Numbered from the stretch's first letter, positions 13,026-26,421 are shown. The stretch: DNA of 64,000 nucleotides from Climacium dendroides (GCA_950106755.1 OX467090.1:13763489-13827488), one strand, 5' to 3'. Made by a program: numbers and translations. The notes: a model not told the origin generated them from the sequence alone.

Positions 13026-13294
13026 GTTGCAAACAACAGGGCGGAACATTACAACAAATCATGAATTTTATTGAATGGGAACTTGATGTTTTGAATTAGA
13101 GGTTGATGATTTGAATGGGAGCTTGATGTTTTGAGTGCGAACTTGATGTTTTCAACTCTCACTCAAACATCAGGTTTGCATTCAAAACATCAAGCTCCCA
13201 TTCAAATCATCAACCTCTCATTCATTCAAAACATGAAGCTCCCATTCAATAAAATTCATGATTTGTTGTGACGTTCCGCCCTGCAGTTTGCAAC
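13026..13294. mobile_element. Foldback (MITE-like) element next to UBC27
   Basis: Two arms of about 130 bp face each other. The left begins GTTGCAAACAACAGGGCGGA and the right ends with CCGCCCTGCAGTTTGCAAC. Arms also share ACAACAAATCATGAATTTTA and repeats of GGGAGCTTGATGTTTTGA and similar. Internally each arm has 2-4 tandem copies of a roughly 25-bp CTTGATGTTTTGA unit. No clear target duplication could be read at the ends. The change to gene-like composition starts immediately to the right, so the element borders the UBC27 promoter. Confidence 0.75.
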
Positions 13295-14053
13295 TGCATG
13301 CCGAGTGGCACCGTCCGTCCCTGTTCTGGGCCCTCCTTCCCTTGGGCCCTTTCGCCTCTGTCTCCCTTGCGCCCTTTTCAATCTCTGAAGTGCTGCCGCT
13401 GCAGCATTTTGCTTTTGGCGTTCTGGGGTTTGTGTGGCTGGCTATGGTGCCCTCGTTCGTTACGGAACAGAGGATACGGTTCGTGTTCTTTTGCTTTTTA
13501 GGTTTGGGTAGTAGATTGGTGAGAGTGTGCGTTTGCAGAGCTTGATGAGAAACGAAGCGCCCGAGGGTTGGGTTTAAGGGTTTTGGCGAAGGCCATGGAG
13601 TAATCTGTAGTTCGTGTAGCTAGTTCAAGGGGGTCGTCATTGGTGTAGGCAATTGGCATTGGCATTGGCATTGTGAGCATGCTTGAGCACAATTGGAGGT
13701 TGAAGAACGGACTTCGGCATTGAGCGAAGTCCTCAAGGTTCGATCCCCAGGATTTAAACCCTAATTGGTGTTGGTAATTTGGAACAAGGGTAGGTTTTGG
13801 AAGTAGATATGAGTAATTGTTGTAGGCATGAAGTTTGTGTGAGGGTGCTCCTTGAGAATTTCGATCAACTTGCGCGATCGGAGAGCTGTGAGCTAGTTGA
13901 AATTGTGTGCACCTGAATTTCCATTGATTAGGTCTGACAATGCGGAAAGTTTGATTTCGCTGTTGCGTTTCTTTTGAAGCCGGGCGCAAGAAGAAAGTGG
14001 CGTCTGCGAGTGGCTCTTCGATTTTCAAAAGAGGGGGGGATTCATCGCTCGCA
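13295..14053 (+). promoter_or_regulatory. Promoter and 5' leader region of UBC27
   Basis: The sequence between the foldback element and the first ATG of UBC27 is GC-richer and pyrimidine-rich at 13310-13400, typical of a plant promoter/leader. A frame open from a GTG at 13997 joins the UBC27 frame but has no ATG. GTG is not a normal nuclear start, so this is taken as leader. No TATA box was assigned with confidence. Confidence 0.4.
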
Positions 14054-15838
<1,785 letters not shown>

Positions 15839-16530
15839 AATGTTTGTTTCTGAAGTATTTCTTTCATTTTGGGGGACCAGGTTTATACCAGTGATCTCAC
15901 ACACATGCAATTTTGGTTGTGATTGCCAACACACACGGCATGCACGTTTCTTCAGGCTTCAAGTCGGAGTTTTGAGGAGGGACTGCCATAGAGAAACACT
16001 TTATTCTGTTTAGCTGGTTTCAAGTAGAGATTTTGACGAACTCACTGTCCTTAGATGAAAACTGCTAATTGAAAGCAAATGGTGGACTGGTTTAATTAAT
16101 GTTTTGTCTAATTTGGGGCATTTTTGTATATAAACTCTCATCGGCATTTTGAAGCTTTTCTGCTGTCTCGTCCTTTGTTTAATGATCTAGACTTCTTTGA
16201 GTATATACTCTCTGAACCTACAAGTGTGGGGGTATAAATAGGGAGCTCGTGAAAAAAATTTGAGCTTTTCATCGGTGTTTTGTGTTCTGTCCATGACATT
16301 ACGCAGCTAGGCACATTGTGTCTTTTGCCTGGCTGAATGTTTTGTCTCTATCGGTAGCTAAAACCTCAACAAATACGTTTCCAAATGTAAAGACTAAGTA
16401 GGAAAATTAGCAATTGGGTGCATGGAGATTTACTACTTGTCGACAAAATTAATTACAAGCGTGAGTGAGTGACTCTCCAAGGCACTCTTGGCTCATTGTT
16501 GAATCATGTTATGATGTTATGTAGGCATCA
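15839..16530 (+). other. UBC27 3' region and spacer
   Basis: Sequence after the UBC27 stop is T-rich and without further coding signal, in keeping with a 3' untranslated region fading into spacer. The exact polyadenylation site was not assigned. Confidence 0.4.
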
Positions 16531-16533
16531 ACA

Positions 16534-16617
16534 CTGTAGTGATATTGATGAGATTTCTCTAGTGTAGTGATATTGATGAGATTTTTCTAGTGTAGTGATA
16601 TTGATGAGATTTCTCTT
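16534..16617. repeat. Three-copy tandem repeat, 28-bp unit
   Basis: The motif TGTAGTGATATTGATGAGAT occurs at about 16535, 16563 and 16591, a 28-bp period, with nearly identical copies. Recent local slippage is the simplest reading. Confidence 0.85.
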
Positions 16618-16789
16618 GGATGGTCTGAAGTTGATCTCCATGTTTGAATTCTTTTTGAAGTTTTGTACATTTTTGGTTATTTCTATCTACACATATGGTA
16701 GATACACTTAAAATTGTGCTATCCCTTAGAATTAGTCGAGAATGGTGTAAATACATTTAAGCTTTGGCAATTTAGGTACATATCATAGA

Positions 16790-18830
16790 CTTCAAAGTCC
16801 ACATGATTGAACATAAATAGGCCATTTAGGAACATGTCATAGGTTTCAAAGCTCACATGACTCACCATTCACATCATAGACTTCAAAGCTCACATGATTG
16901 AACATAAATAGGCCATTTAGGAACATGTCATAGGCTTCAAAGCTCACATGACTAAGCATTCACATCTTTGACAATTCACATCTTTGACAAACTTGCTCAC
17001 ATGATTGAGCATTCACATCTTTGAACCATCTCTGATGACTCTCACATCTTTGATGAACTTGTTCACATTCACAGCTCTAAAGCATTCACATCTTTGACAA
17101 CTCACATCTTTGACAAACTTGCTCACATGATTGAGCATTCACATCTTTGAACCATCTCTGATGACTCACATCTTTGATGAACTTGTTCACATTCACAGCT
17201 CTAAACCATCTCTGACATCTTTGACGAACTTGCTCACATGATTGAGCATTCACATCTCTAACGAACTTTGACAAACCATCTCTTTGACAAACAAATCTTT
17301 GACGAACTCTTTGACAACTTGCTCACATAATTGAGCATTCACATCTTTAACCATGACATCTTTGATCACGTGATTGAGCATTCACATCTCTAACCATGAC
17401 ATTTTTCACTTGCTCACATGATTGAGCATTCACATCTCTAACCATAACATCTTTGTCACATGATTGAGCATTCACATCTTTAACCATGACATCTTTGATC
17501 ACATGATTGAGCATTCACATCTCTAACCATGACATCTTTCACTTGCTCACATGATTGAGCATTCACATCTCTAACCATAACATCTTTGTCACATGATTGA
17601 GCATTCACATCTTTAACCATGACATCTTTGATCACATGATTGAGCATTCACATCTCTAACCATAACATCTTTGTCACATGATTGAGCATTCACATCTTTA
17701 ACCATGACATCTTTGATCACATGATTGAGCATTCACATCTCTAACCATGACATTTTTCACTTGCTCACATGATTGAGCATTCACATCTCTAACCATAACA
17801 TCTTTGATGAACTCGCTCACATGATTGAGCATTCCCATCTCTAACAAACTTTGACAAACCATCTCTGACATCTTTGACGAACTCACTCACACGATTGAGC
17901 ATTCACATCTCTAACGAACTTTGACAAACCATCTCTGACTTTGACAAACCATCTTTGACATCTTTGACGAACTCACTCACATGATTGAGCATTCACATCT
18001 CTAACGAACTTTGACAAACCATCTCTGACTTTGACAAACCATCTTTGACATCTTTGACGAACTCACTCACATGATTGAGCATTCACATCTCTAACGAACT
18101 TTGACAAACCATCTCTGACTTTGACAAACCATCTCTGACATCTTTGACGAACTCACTCACATGATTGAGCATTCACATCTCTAACGAACTTTGACAAACC
18201 ATCTCTGACATCTTTGACGAACTCGCTCGCATGATTGAGCATTCACATCTCTAACGAAGTTTGACAAAAACCATCTCTAACAAACTTTCTCACATGACTG
18301 AGCATTGACAAACTTTGATGAAGCATTGACGAACTTTGACGAACTTGTTCACATGACTTAGCATTCACATCTCTGACGAACCATCTCTAACGAACTTTGA
18401 CGAAAACCATCTTTGATGAACTTTTGAACTTTTTCACATGACTGAGCATTGATGAACTTTGATGAACTTGCTCACATGACTTAGCATTCACATCTCTGAC
18501 GAACCATCTCTAATGACTCACATCTCTAACGAACCATCTCTGATGACTCACATCTCTAATGTGAGCATTCACATCTCTAATGAACTTGCTCACATGACAT
18601 CTCTCACAAATCTACAAACTTGCTCACATGACATCTTTGACAAATCTACTCACATGAGTGAACATTCACATTATGCTCACATGATTGAGCATTCACATCT
18701 ATGATGAACCTGCTCACATGACTGAGCATTTACATCTCTAACAAACTTACTCACATGATTGAGCATTCACATCTCTGACAAACTTGCTCATATGATTGAA
18801 CATTCACATTTCTAACAAACCTATTCACAT
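16790..18830. repeat. Satellite-like tandem array with higher-order structure, left part
   Basis: More than 20 copies of a unit centred on CACATGATTGAGCATTCACA lie here in one orientation. The left edge (16795-16960) has two copies of a roughly 88-bp unit. From 17330 to 17780 the core recurs at about 49, 41 and 42 bp steps, giving a higher-order unit near 132 bp. From 17890 to 18180 it recurs at exactly 90 bp (17891, 17981, 18071, 18161), then at about 70 bp where a 21-bp piece is missing. GCTCACATGATTGAGC is an imperfect palindrome within each unit. Open frames here are by-products of the repeat. The array resumes at 23757 after an insertion. Confidence 0.9.
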
Positions 18831-18889
18831 GACTACTAAAAAATGCAAGTTTTACGATTACAAATATGACTACAATGAGTCAAAAAATC

Positions 18890-19560
18890 TCAAAATATGA
18901 CTCATGTCAAAATCACTATAGATGATTTGGAACATGACTAGGTTCAATCATTACTGATGAGTCGTATTAGACATTAATTATATTAGCAGTTATATACGTT
19001 GAGAACTATAATTAGTCATAATTAACTATTTTTTTTTGTCAATGTGGCGTATATCTTGACTATCCTTTGATGTTTGACTTTCTCTTATAGTATCCAAGAA
19101 GAAAACAAACAAACTACGTAGCATATGATTACATGTAGTCATATTTTTAACTAATGTGAAATATGACTGTAGTGAGTTATATTTTTGACTAACTTGAAAT
19201 ATGACTGTGATGAATCATATTTTGACTGATATGAAATATAATTACAGTAAGTCATATTTTGGATGACATGACATATGACTTTGTACAATCATATTTTTGT
19301 TGATGTAAAATATGATTTTTGTAAATCATATTTTTTTGGTGATGTAAAACATGATTTTTGTAAGTCATATTTTTTGTTGATGTAGAATATGACACCTATG
19401 AGTCATATTTTCTGCTAATGTGAAAAATGACTCTTTCAAGTCATATTTTTTAACGATGTAGAATATGGCTCTTGTAAGATATATTTTTTACTAATGTGAA
19501 ATATGACTTTTGTAAATCATATTTATGGCTGATGTAGTAATTCATTTGAATGTGATTGAT
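18890..19560. repeat. Subterminal repeats of the CACTA-like element
   Basis: About ten diverged direct repeats of roughly 60 bp follow the pattern GATGTGAAATATGACT, a short spacer, then AGTCATATTTTT. Each carries ATATGAC and its complement GTCATAT. Clustering in the first 700 bp of the element and a weaker cluster near its right end (about 23540-23740) match the subterminal binding-site arrays of CACTA transposons. Confidence 0.7.
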
Positions 19561-19684
19561 AATTTATAACTAATTGCAATCATATTTTTAAAAGTGCAAA
19601 GTCACTTTTTAACATGCATAATTATAAGCATTATATGACTAGCTAGTTATATCTTTGTCAATCATACTACTAAAATCACAAGGT

Positions 19685-19834
19685 CTTCCATAATATCACA
19701 TTTTTACACTGTGTGATATTACAGAGATCCAATACTTTTGTAATATCACATTTAACACAATGTGATATTATAGAATTCCAATGGCTATTTCACCTCTGTA
19801 ATATCACACAGTATAAAAATGTGATATTACAAAG
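19685..19834. mobile_element. Nested foldback sequence, about 150 bp
   Basis: The left arm 19685-19726 and the right arm 19794-19834 are near-perfect inverted copies around TAATATCACA...TGTGATATTA. The loop holds a further TAATATCACATTTAACAC / TGTGATATTA pair. It sits inside the CACTA-like element and may be a separate small transposon or a palindromic part of the host element. Confidence 0.6.
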
Positions 19835-20477
19835 GTGTAATAATATTATGGAGGTTTCATATTTCTTGTCTTTTTTCACAATCATTTTACTTCTATGATT
19901 TGAATGTTGAAGCTTTGAATGTTCTTAATTCTAATGTTCTTTTCTTGTTACCAATTGATTTGAAGCTTTGTTAGATTGAAGCAATTTTGGATTTTACAAC
20001 AAAGTATTTACAAAGTCTTTGCAATTTGACAAATTTGCGTTTCAATTCTTCAATTTTGATCACCATTGTTTGCGAGTGAAGAAATTTATTAAGTGGTGAT
20101 ATTTTTGAGCTCAACAATATTCCCAAGGTATTTTTTTTACATTTGTTTTGAACAAACTTGAATTCATGTATAGAATGGTGATTTGAACATTGAGTTTCAT
20201 TTGAACAATTTGAGTATAATTTGAGCTTCAATCTAATTTAATTTCAAGAGATTGATATAATTAAAGCCAAATTAGAGCCAAATTAGAGCCAAATTGAAAC
20301 CAAATTGATGAAAGTAATATAGTTAATGCGTAGCAAAGCAAGCGCCAACCGCTAGTATATGTTATAAAATATAACTTAAGCAAGTAATTCTCTTAATGAT
20401 TAAAAGTCACATGTATGCAGTTTGTGATTAAGGTAATCAAGGTCTAAAATAGCTTCAATTACAAACTACAATAGAGA

Positions 20478-20579
20478 TAGTCACACCTTCTCTAAGAAGC
20501 AAAAATTCTTCAAGAATGAGAAGTTGGTGAGAGAAAAAGGAATCAATGGGGAACCGTTGTACATGAAGAAGGTGTGACA
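20478..20579. mobile_element. Small element bounded by GTCACACCTTCT inverted repeats
   Basis: AGTCACACCTTCTC at about 20478 and GAAGAAGGTGTGACAC ending near 20579 are inverted copies. Related ends recur at 22190, 34481/34805 and 35068/35165. The repeated use of the same terminal motif suggests a small terminal-inverted-repeat family. Target duplications were not clear. Confidence 0.45.
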
Positions 20580-22557
20580 CCCCTTTTTGATGTGTGAAGC
20601 ATCAAGAATGAGAAACGGAGAATGAATTTACATGAATGGGTAAGTTTGCACAGGCTGAGGAGTCAATTATAAACGTTGCAGTTTAGGGTTGAATTGTGAG
20701 AGGCCTGCGTGGCCTTCAGATCAAAAGTGAACCCTGCCTGACTTCCATGATCAAATACAATAAAAAAGATAATTAAGACTAGTCTTAGAATTGTTAATAA
20801 AACTTTACTTTCTATTACAAATAGGTTTTATGAGTATAATTCAACAAAATAAAATAGGCAAAGTAAAAGAAGATCAAATAAAAATAACATTTAATTATTG
20901 AAGCACCTGTTGTCTTGTGCGACTAGGGGGAAATGGAGTGGAGGTCTATGCAAATTATCATCAATTTGTGCTCAACCCAAAAGCACTGTAAAACTCCTAA
21001 ACCAAATGTCATCGTAAAAATCCAAACCCTAAAACGCAAATTGTCTTTAGAATTGGATAGCGATCATCGACAGGTCTTCCTCTTTGAACTTGAGCTAGAC
21101 CAAGCTATTGCGTGCAACCACAAGTGCTCCTAAACCCTAAAATAATCAAAAATAAAAGAAATTGTGGAATAATTGACCACTCATAAACATCCGATATATT
21201 TTTTATAAATCGAAATTAGCTTGGCTTTCGCTCACAAGAAAATTTGTAGACCTAAAAAGGCAGCTTTCAAAAGTACAGTACATACCTTTTTGAATTTGGC
21301 AATAGAGGTGTCCACAAATCGCAATTACGTAATCCATTGAAATGCTTAGCGTCAACAGCAGAAGCTTGCAGCAACGGTCTCTTGAGCCACAACAACGACG
21401 GTGAAGCAAGAAATGACAGTGAAATCGGCAAAGTATGGGTGAAAATCCTTATCTCAAGATCAAAACTCAGGGGGTGCACTTAGTTCTACTACAACAAACC
21501 ATGTGCAAACAAGTGGTTTCTAATAAATTATAGTTTTAACTTCAAATTTTGAGCATTGTTTACTAATGACTATAGGATTCTACTTCCAAAATTTCAAACT
21601 CAAATAAAATATGGAATGATTTCTAAAAGAGGTTAAAAATGCACTAAAATGGCATGTTTTTTTAACTCAAATAATTTTTAGAGAACACATTTAGATGATC
21701 ATTGCATCAATATTCAACTCAAAATGAGTTTTCAGTAGAGAGGTTTTTTTAGAATTTTTTTGTTCATTTTTTAAACAATTTTTTCTTATATAATATAGGG
21801 ATGTGAAAGTTTTTTCCAGTTCTATAGTATATCTTTTACTTCAAAAATTTGTAACTAATTATTATTAACAAATAAAAACATCAATAATTCAAAACATAAA
21901 CTTTTAAAGTAGAAAAATCTATTCATATTTTTTTCATTTAATTTTATTTAAAATTCAATAAGTATATAGGGGTCCAAAGTTTTGTTGGCATGCTAACATA
22001 AAAAAAAAGGGGGAGTGCACCCTTGGAAGATCAAAAGATATCCGTGAAATCTTCTGGGCGCCCATTTCTTCAGCACCAGAGGAGGAGAATGGGTCGGCTT
22101 AGTTAACAGAGAATGGGAGCTCCACAAAATACAAATGGCCAATGGAGAAGCGCCACGCCCTAGTTCTTTGTTAATTCAACATGGATTGGAGAAGGTGTGA
22201 CTACCCTTAATTACATTTTCCATGTGTTTTAAATTAATATGACACATTGGAATTATACATCAAGATAATTGAATAGTTGAATAAAAGACTTTATGTGGAT
22301 AAAAATGAATACATATGATTTGAGAGATATACTAAAGACAATTATGCAAGAAAAAATGTGACTTTTTTCAATGATATTTATTGATCACCAATACAAATAT
22401 ATATATATATCATTTAGACAAACCAATAGGGACTATTTCCCTTATAATAATGTGAAGATGGTTTTATTGAGTTGTAAGTAGCCTCCAATGACTTTTTTTT
22501 CAGCTTTCTATATTTGCATATACAATTAAAAGAATGGGAGGTTAAATTTTAGTGAAT

Positions 22558-22729
22558 CACTACTAGAAATTTCAGCAATTTCAGTCGATTCGGTCGCGTT
22601 GATTTGGTCATTTTTTGACAAAAATTTGCTGAAATCAACAAAAATCTGTTGATTTCAGCAAATTTCTGTCAAAAAATGACCAAATCAACACGACCGAATC
22701 GACTGAAATTGCTGAAATTTCTAGTAGTG
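22558..22729. mobile_element. 172-bp CACTA-type foldback MITE with 3-bp target duplication
   Basis: The element starts CACTACTAGAAATTTCAGC and ends GCTGAAATTTCTAGTAGTG. The two arms of about 83 bp pair along their whole length with only two mismatches seen by eye (C/T near 22597 and A/G near 22624). Flanking AAT occurs directly on both sides (22555-22557 and 22730-22732). The CACTA terminus and 3-bp duplication fit the CACTA (En/Spm) superfamily. High arm identity implies recent insertion. It has no coding capacity. Confidence 0.9.
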
Positions 22730-22849
22730 AATGAATAACAAAGCTCAACCTTCAAAAATTTACATCACAAAATATATAGCACAAGTTTAAAGTAAGAAGA
22801 ATATCAATGGAAATGGAATGAAAAAAAAAATGATAAATGTTAAAAGATA

Positions 22850-23130
22850 ACTACAAGTAAGAGTTAAGATGCAAGTAGAAGCTACAACTAAGAAACAACA
22901 AAAAACGAGAGTTAAAATGCAACAACAAAAAACATAAAGCAGGAACTAAACGACAAGAAGAAAAAAGAATTAAAATGCAAGAAAAAGAAAGAATTTTGAT
23001 GCAACAAAAAGAAGCAAGAATCATAAATTAAAAAATAAGAAAAAACAAGAGTTAAACTATGAACTAAAGAGCAACAAAATAACAACTAAGAAGCAACCAA
23101 AAATAAAAGGTAAAAAACAACACAAGGCAA
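22850..23130. repeat. Purine-rich degenerate repeats
   Basis: Diverged tandem copies of a unit containing GAGTTAAAATGCAACAA run through this A-rich stretch inside the CACTA-like element. No coding potential. Confidence 0.5.
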
Positions 23131-23149
23131 AGAAGAGGAGCCCAAAAAA

Positions 23150-23400
23150 ATGGCGATTAGGGTTTCAAAATCTTATAGAAGTGACGGTTAGGATTTCCAA
23201 AACCCTAAAAAAATAGCGGCTAGGGTTTCAAAACCTTAAAAAAGTGGTGGCTAAAGTTTTCAAAACCCTAAAGAAGTGGAGGCTAGTGTTTCAAAATCTT
23301 AAAAAAGTAGCAACTAGGGTTTCAACATCCTAAAAAAGTAGTGATTAGGTTTTAAAATCCAAAAAGTAAGTGTTTAGGATTTCAAAATCCTAAACAATGG
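23150..23400. repeat. Tandem repeat of palindromic telo-box-like units
   Basis: Six or seven copies of a unit of about 40 bp, typified by CTAGGGTTTCAAAACCCTAA, run in tandem with a GTAGTGG-type spacer. Each unit is itself a short palindrome joining TAGGGTTT to AAACCCTA. These are telomere-like boxes in opposed orientation, not a true telomeric run. Confidence 0.75.
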
Positions 23401-23756
23401 CTTGACCATATTTTTTTTGGATTGCCCATATTTTTTGAGAGTTGCTCCCCAAAATATAATTGAAAATATAACTAAACACTTTTTGAACAATTTTCTTACC
23501 CAAATTTGTTTTGGGCTGTCCAAAATTTTAAAAATCTAATCACTATAGAGATATGACTACAAAGTATGTCTCAAAAAAAATATGACTTCACATCCCCAAG
23601 TATGTTCCTTATGGTTCCCTATGAATATTTGGCGTTCTCAACAAGCATATACTACTATATACCCATGAAGTGCAAGGTCAAAGTATGATTGCGGCTAATT
23701 GTTAGTCATCCTCAGTCGTAATTTCATAGTCATAAAATACCCGTTTTTTAGTAGTG

Positions 23757-24090
23757 ATCTCTGACAAACCTGCTCACATGATTGAACATTCATATCTTTG
23801 ACGAATCTGCTCTGATGAACTTGCTCACATGACTGAGCATTCACATCTTTGACAAACCAATTTTACCTATATGACTAAGCATTTAGAGGCTTCAAAACTC
23901 ACATGACTAAGCATTCACATCTCTAACGAACCTGCTCATATGATTGAACATTTATATTTTTGATGAACCATTCTACATGACTGAACATTCCAAAGTTCAA
24001 AGCTTACATGACTGAAAATTCACATATTTGACAAACCATTTTACATGACTGAGCATTCACATCTCTAACAAACCATTTTGTTACTTGTTG
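23757..24090. repeat. Satellite-like tandem array, right part after the insertion
   Basis: The array motif resumes exactly at the element's right edge (ATCTCTGACAAACCTGCTCA, then CACATGATTGAACATTCATA) and decays over about 330 bp with more divergent copies. Same orientation as the left part. Confidence 0.85.
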
Positions 24091-26420
24091 ATTTATAAGC
24101 TTGTTTATTTTTCTCTATAATAATAGTATGATTTCGCCTCCATTTTTTTCAATTCTGACACTTTAGGAGGGAGACTTTTTGAATGCAACCACTTCATTTT
24201 CAAGTTGCCTATGTGTTGTTTTAAGTACTCTAGTTTTTGAATTTTGTACCCCCATTGTGATCTCAGATTAGCCAGAATCTGAAAATTGATTGTCTACCTC
24301 TTTGTTTTCAACCTACACAAATCTCCATTGTCTTGTATTCACTATTTACTACTTACACTTTCAATTACCCATAGTTTGTGGCAGTTTTGGATGTACCTAC
24401 CTTATGTCATTAGCCTTAATTTCATCAAATTGGGCCTATAAAAAGGTTATGCGCTTTAAAGATCAAATATTACTTTGGATGAATGAGAAGCTAATTGGTC
24501 AAAGCATTACCCAAAAAAACTTTTGCATATTCACCATTTTGAGTAAAGAATTTGAAGTCATCTAGGGTCCATTTGTTGTGGTCCATAAAATTCATTTGCA
24601 AGTGGATGAAAGAATGTTTCAAATGAATGCAAAATTGTTCAAATAAATGAAATTTATTTTGGATGAATGAGTTTACATATTGCAATTATATCCTTCCAAT
24701 ATATGATGATATAAGTACAAAGAAACCACAAAGAAACCATAAGAATTGAAGAATTTTTATTTTTTTTAAACTCTCTATATGCAATTTTTTTGGAAACTTT
24801 CTGTATGCATTGTTGAAATTATTGATTGGTCACAATTGCTAAAGATTGTTATGCTGAAGTTGACTACATAAATGTGTAAAATAATTCTTTGCATGTGGCA
24901 CACCTCAAATATACTTACTTGAGATGAGGGGACTAATGAATTAGCAACTCTTTTTGAAAGTATGTTCCTATGCCTTTCTCATGTTTGCATTAGAGGATAC
25001 CTTCTTTAGCATTTTTGATTTAGAAATTCAGAAATTAAAAAATGATAAATTTTTATGATATAATTTATAATTTTGAAATGAAACACAAACATGTGACTCT
25101 ACAAGATTAAAAAATGAGGTCTTCCTATTCATCATTCTATATTCATACACCAAAAAATTTATAAAAAGTATTAATTGAATATGAATTTGTTAACCCGCAA
25201 AGGACCAAAGTTCCTATGTAGAGACCAAATGAATTTTGGATAGGCTTTTATGGTCTCAATTTTGGTCAAGATTTTTTGAAATTTTATTAAGATAGAAAAA
25301 CACATTATTTTTCTAGTAGTATAATTTCATTGCAATCAATGCTTGGGAGCAAAAGTTATGCCATCTTGAGTATAATTTTCACCTCACTAGGTACCAAAAG
25401 AAATCCACAATAACTTGAAATAAATTTTTTTTTTAATAAATTATATATGTATCTATATTTAAAGCTTTGATTCATTCCATTTGGATTGGTTATAGAGCAT
25501 CTTCTTTTTTTAGACAATTGTAGCATGATTTTAAGAAAATACCGCATTGGATTGTTTTTTAATTCAATTTTTAGATTAAAAAAAAAATCTCCAAAAGTTT
25601 TAGTTTGCTGCATAGAACACTCTCATTCATTTATTAGATTAGTGTGTTTCAATTCCATCTTAAAGCTATTAACAATTATTTAGTTTTTTCTTCTTACTAT
25701 CTCATGCCTACTTCTACTAATAATTTTTTGAAGAATGAAAATTAAGTGACTTTCAACTCAGTTTTTCATGTCAAATTTTTTTAATTCAAACTTTGAACTA
25801 TATTGCAAAAAAATTAAGTTAAGAAGATTCAAAGTCAAATAATTTAGTCATGAAACGTGGACCCCCCCCCCTTTTATTTACTCTAAATACAAATATCTAA
25901 CAATCTATGTGGCCAAGGTTTAATTGAAATTTCTTCCATACATTCTTACACTAATCTATAGTAGAAGGTCCATAAACTAATAAAGTTCTAAATGCATCTC
26001 CTATCTAGGAAAGAGTGATATATTCCTTGAAATATCTATTATTGTGATTGATGAGGTAGATAGACTCAAAGGGTCAGCTTATAGACCTTTTACCTTAGTG
26101 CACAAGCTCCTACAATTAGATTTGTAAAAAAATCAATTTCCAAATTTCTTTTGTTCTTTTGCAACCAAAATGGCAATTTTGAAGGATTTTGAGGGATTTT
26201 GAGGCAATTAGAACTCGATGCTTTATGAGTTAATATAAAAATTTATATTAAATCTCTAACTCAAAATATGAATTTTGTAAGAATGGGTATTTTCTTTCAT
26301 TCCAATGACCACTAGCTACAAAATAATTTATTGATGATCTTGTATAATTTTTAAGAAAAATTCAATTTATATACAAAAAAATAATATTTTTGTACACGTT
26401 CGAGGTACAATAACTATATC
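24091..26420. other. AT-rich intergenic DNA, no gene recognised
   Basis: Short frames on both strands have no family resemblance. A run of ten C residues lies near 25862. This is presumably the 3' flank of CFAP73 at its right edge. Confidence 0.45.
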
Positions 26421-26421
26421 T

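Larger units (their letters stand above)
18831..23756. mobile_element. CACTA-like DNA transposon (non-autonomous) inserted in the tandem array
   Basis: The left end reads GACTACTAAAAAATGCAAG and the right end, reverse-complemented, CACTACTAAAAAACGGG. This is a 12-bp terminal inverted repeat, with the first base changed on the left. The same tandem repeat stands on both sides: left flank CTATTCACAT, right flank ATCTCTGACAAACC. Removing the element leaves TTCACATCTCTGACAAAC, which is a normal array unit, with AT duplicated. The subterminal region (18890-19530) has roughly 60-bp repeats carrying ATATGAC and GTCATAT, as expected for transposase-binding repeats of CACTA (En/Spm) elements. No transposase frame was found in the 4.9 kb, so it depends on a partner element. 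Nested elements lie at 19685-19834, 20478-20579 and 22558-22729. Confidence 0.75.

Noticed and set aside
13498..14028. 176-codon minus-strand frame opposite the UBC27 leader
   Set aside because: No family resemblance; it lies opposite the UBC27 promoter and leader.
13997..14053. In-frame N-terminal extension of UBC27
   Set aside because: The frame opens with GTG and has no ATG; the 14054 start gives a protein of family length.
17086..17886. Repeated short peptides (NAQSCEQV...) in minus-strand frames
   Set aside because: They are translations of the tandem array and shift frame between units.
21200..21480. Cysteine-rich minus frames inside the CACTA-like element (possible captured exon)
   Set aside because: A GTATGT donor follows one frame, but no family match or partner exon was found.
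23150..23400. Interstitial telomere
   Set aside because: Units are palindromic and roughly 40 bp with single boxes, not head-to-tail TTTAGGG runs.
16790..24090. CRISPR-like array
   Set aside because: Spacers are themselves repeats, the setting is a plant nuclear genome, and a transposon interrupts an ordinary satellite.
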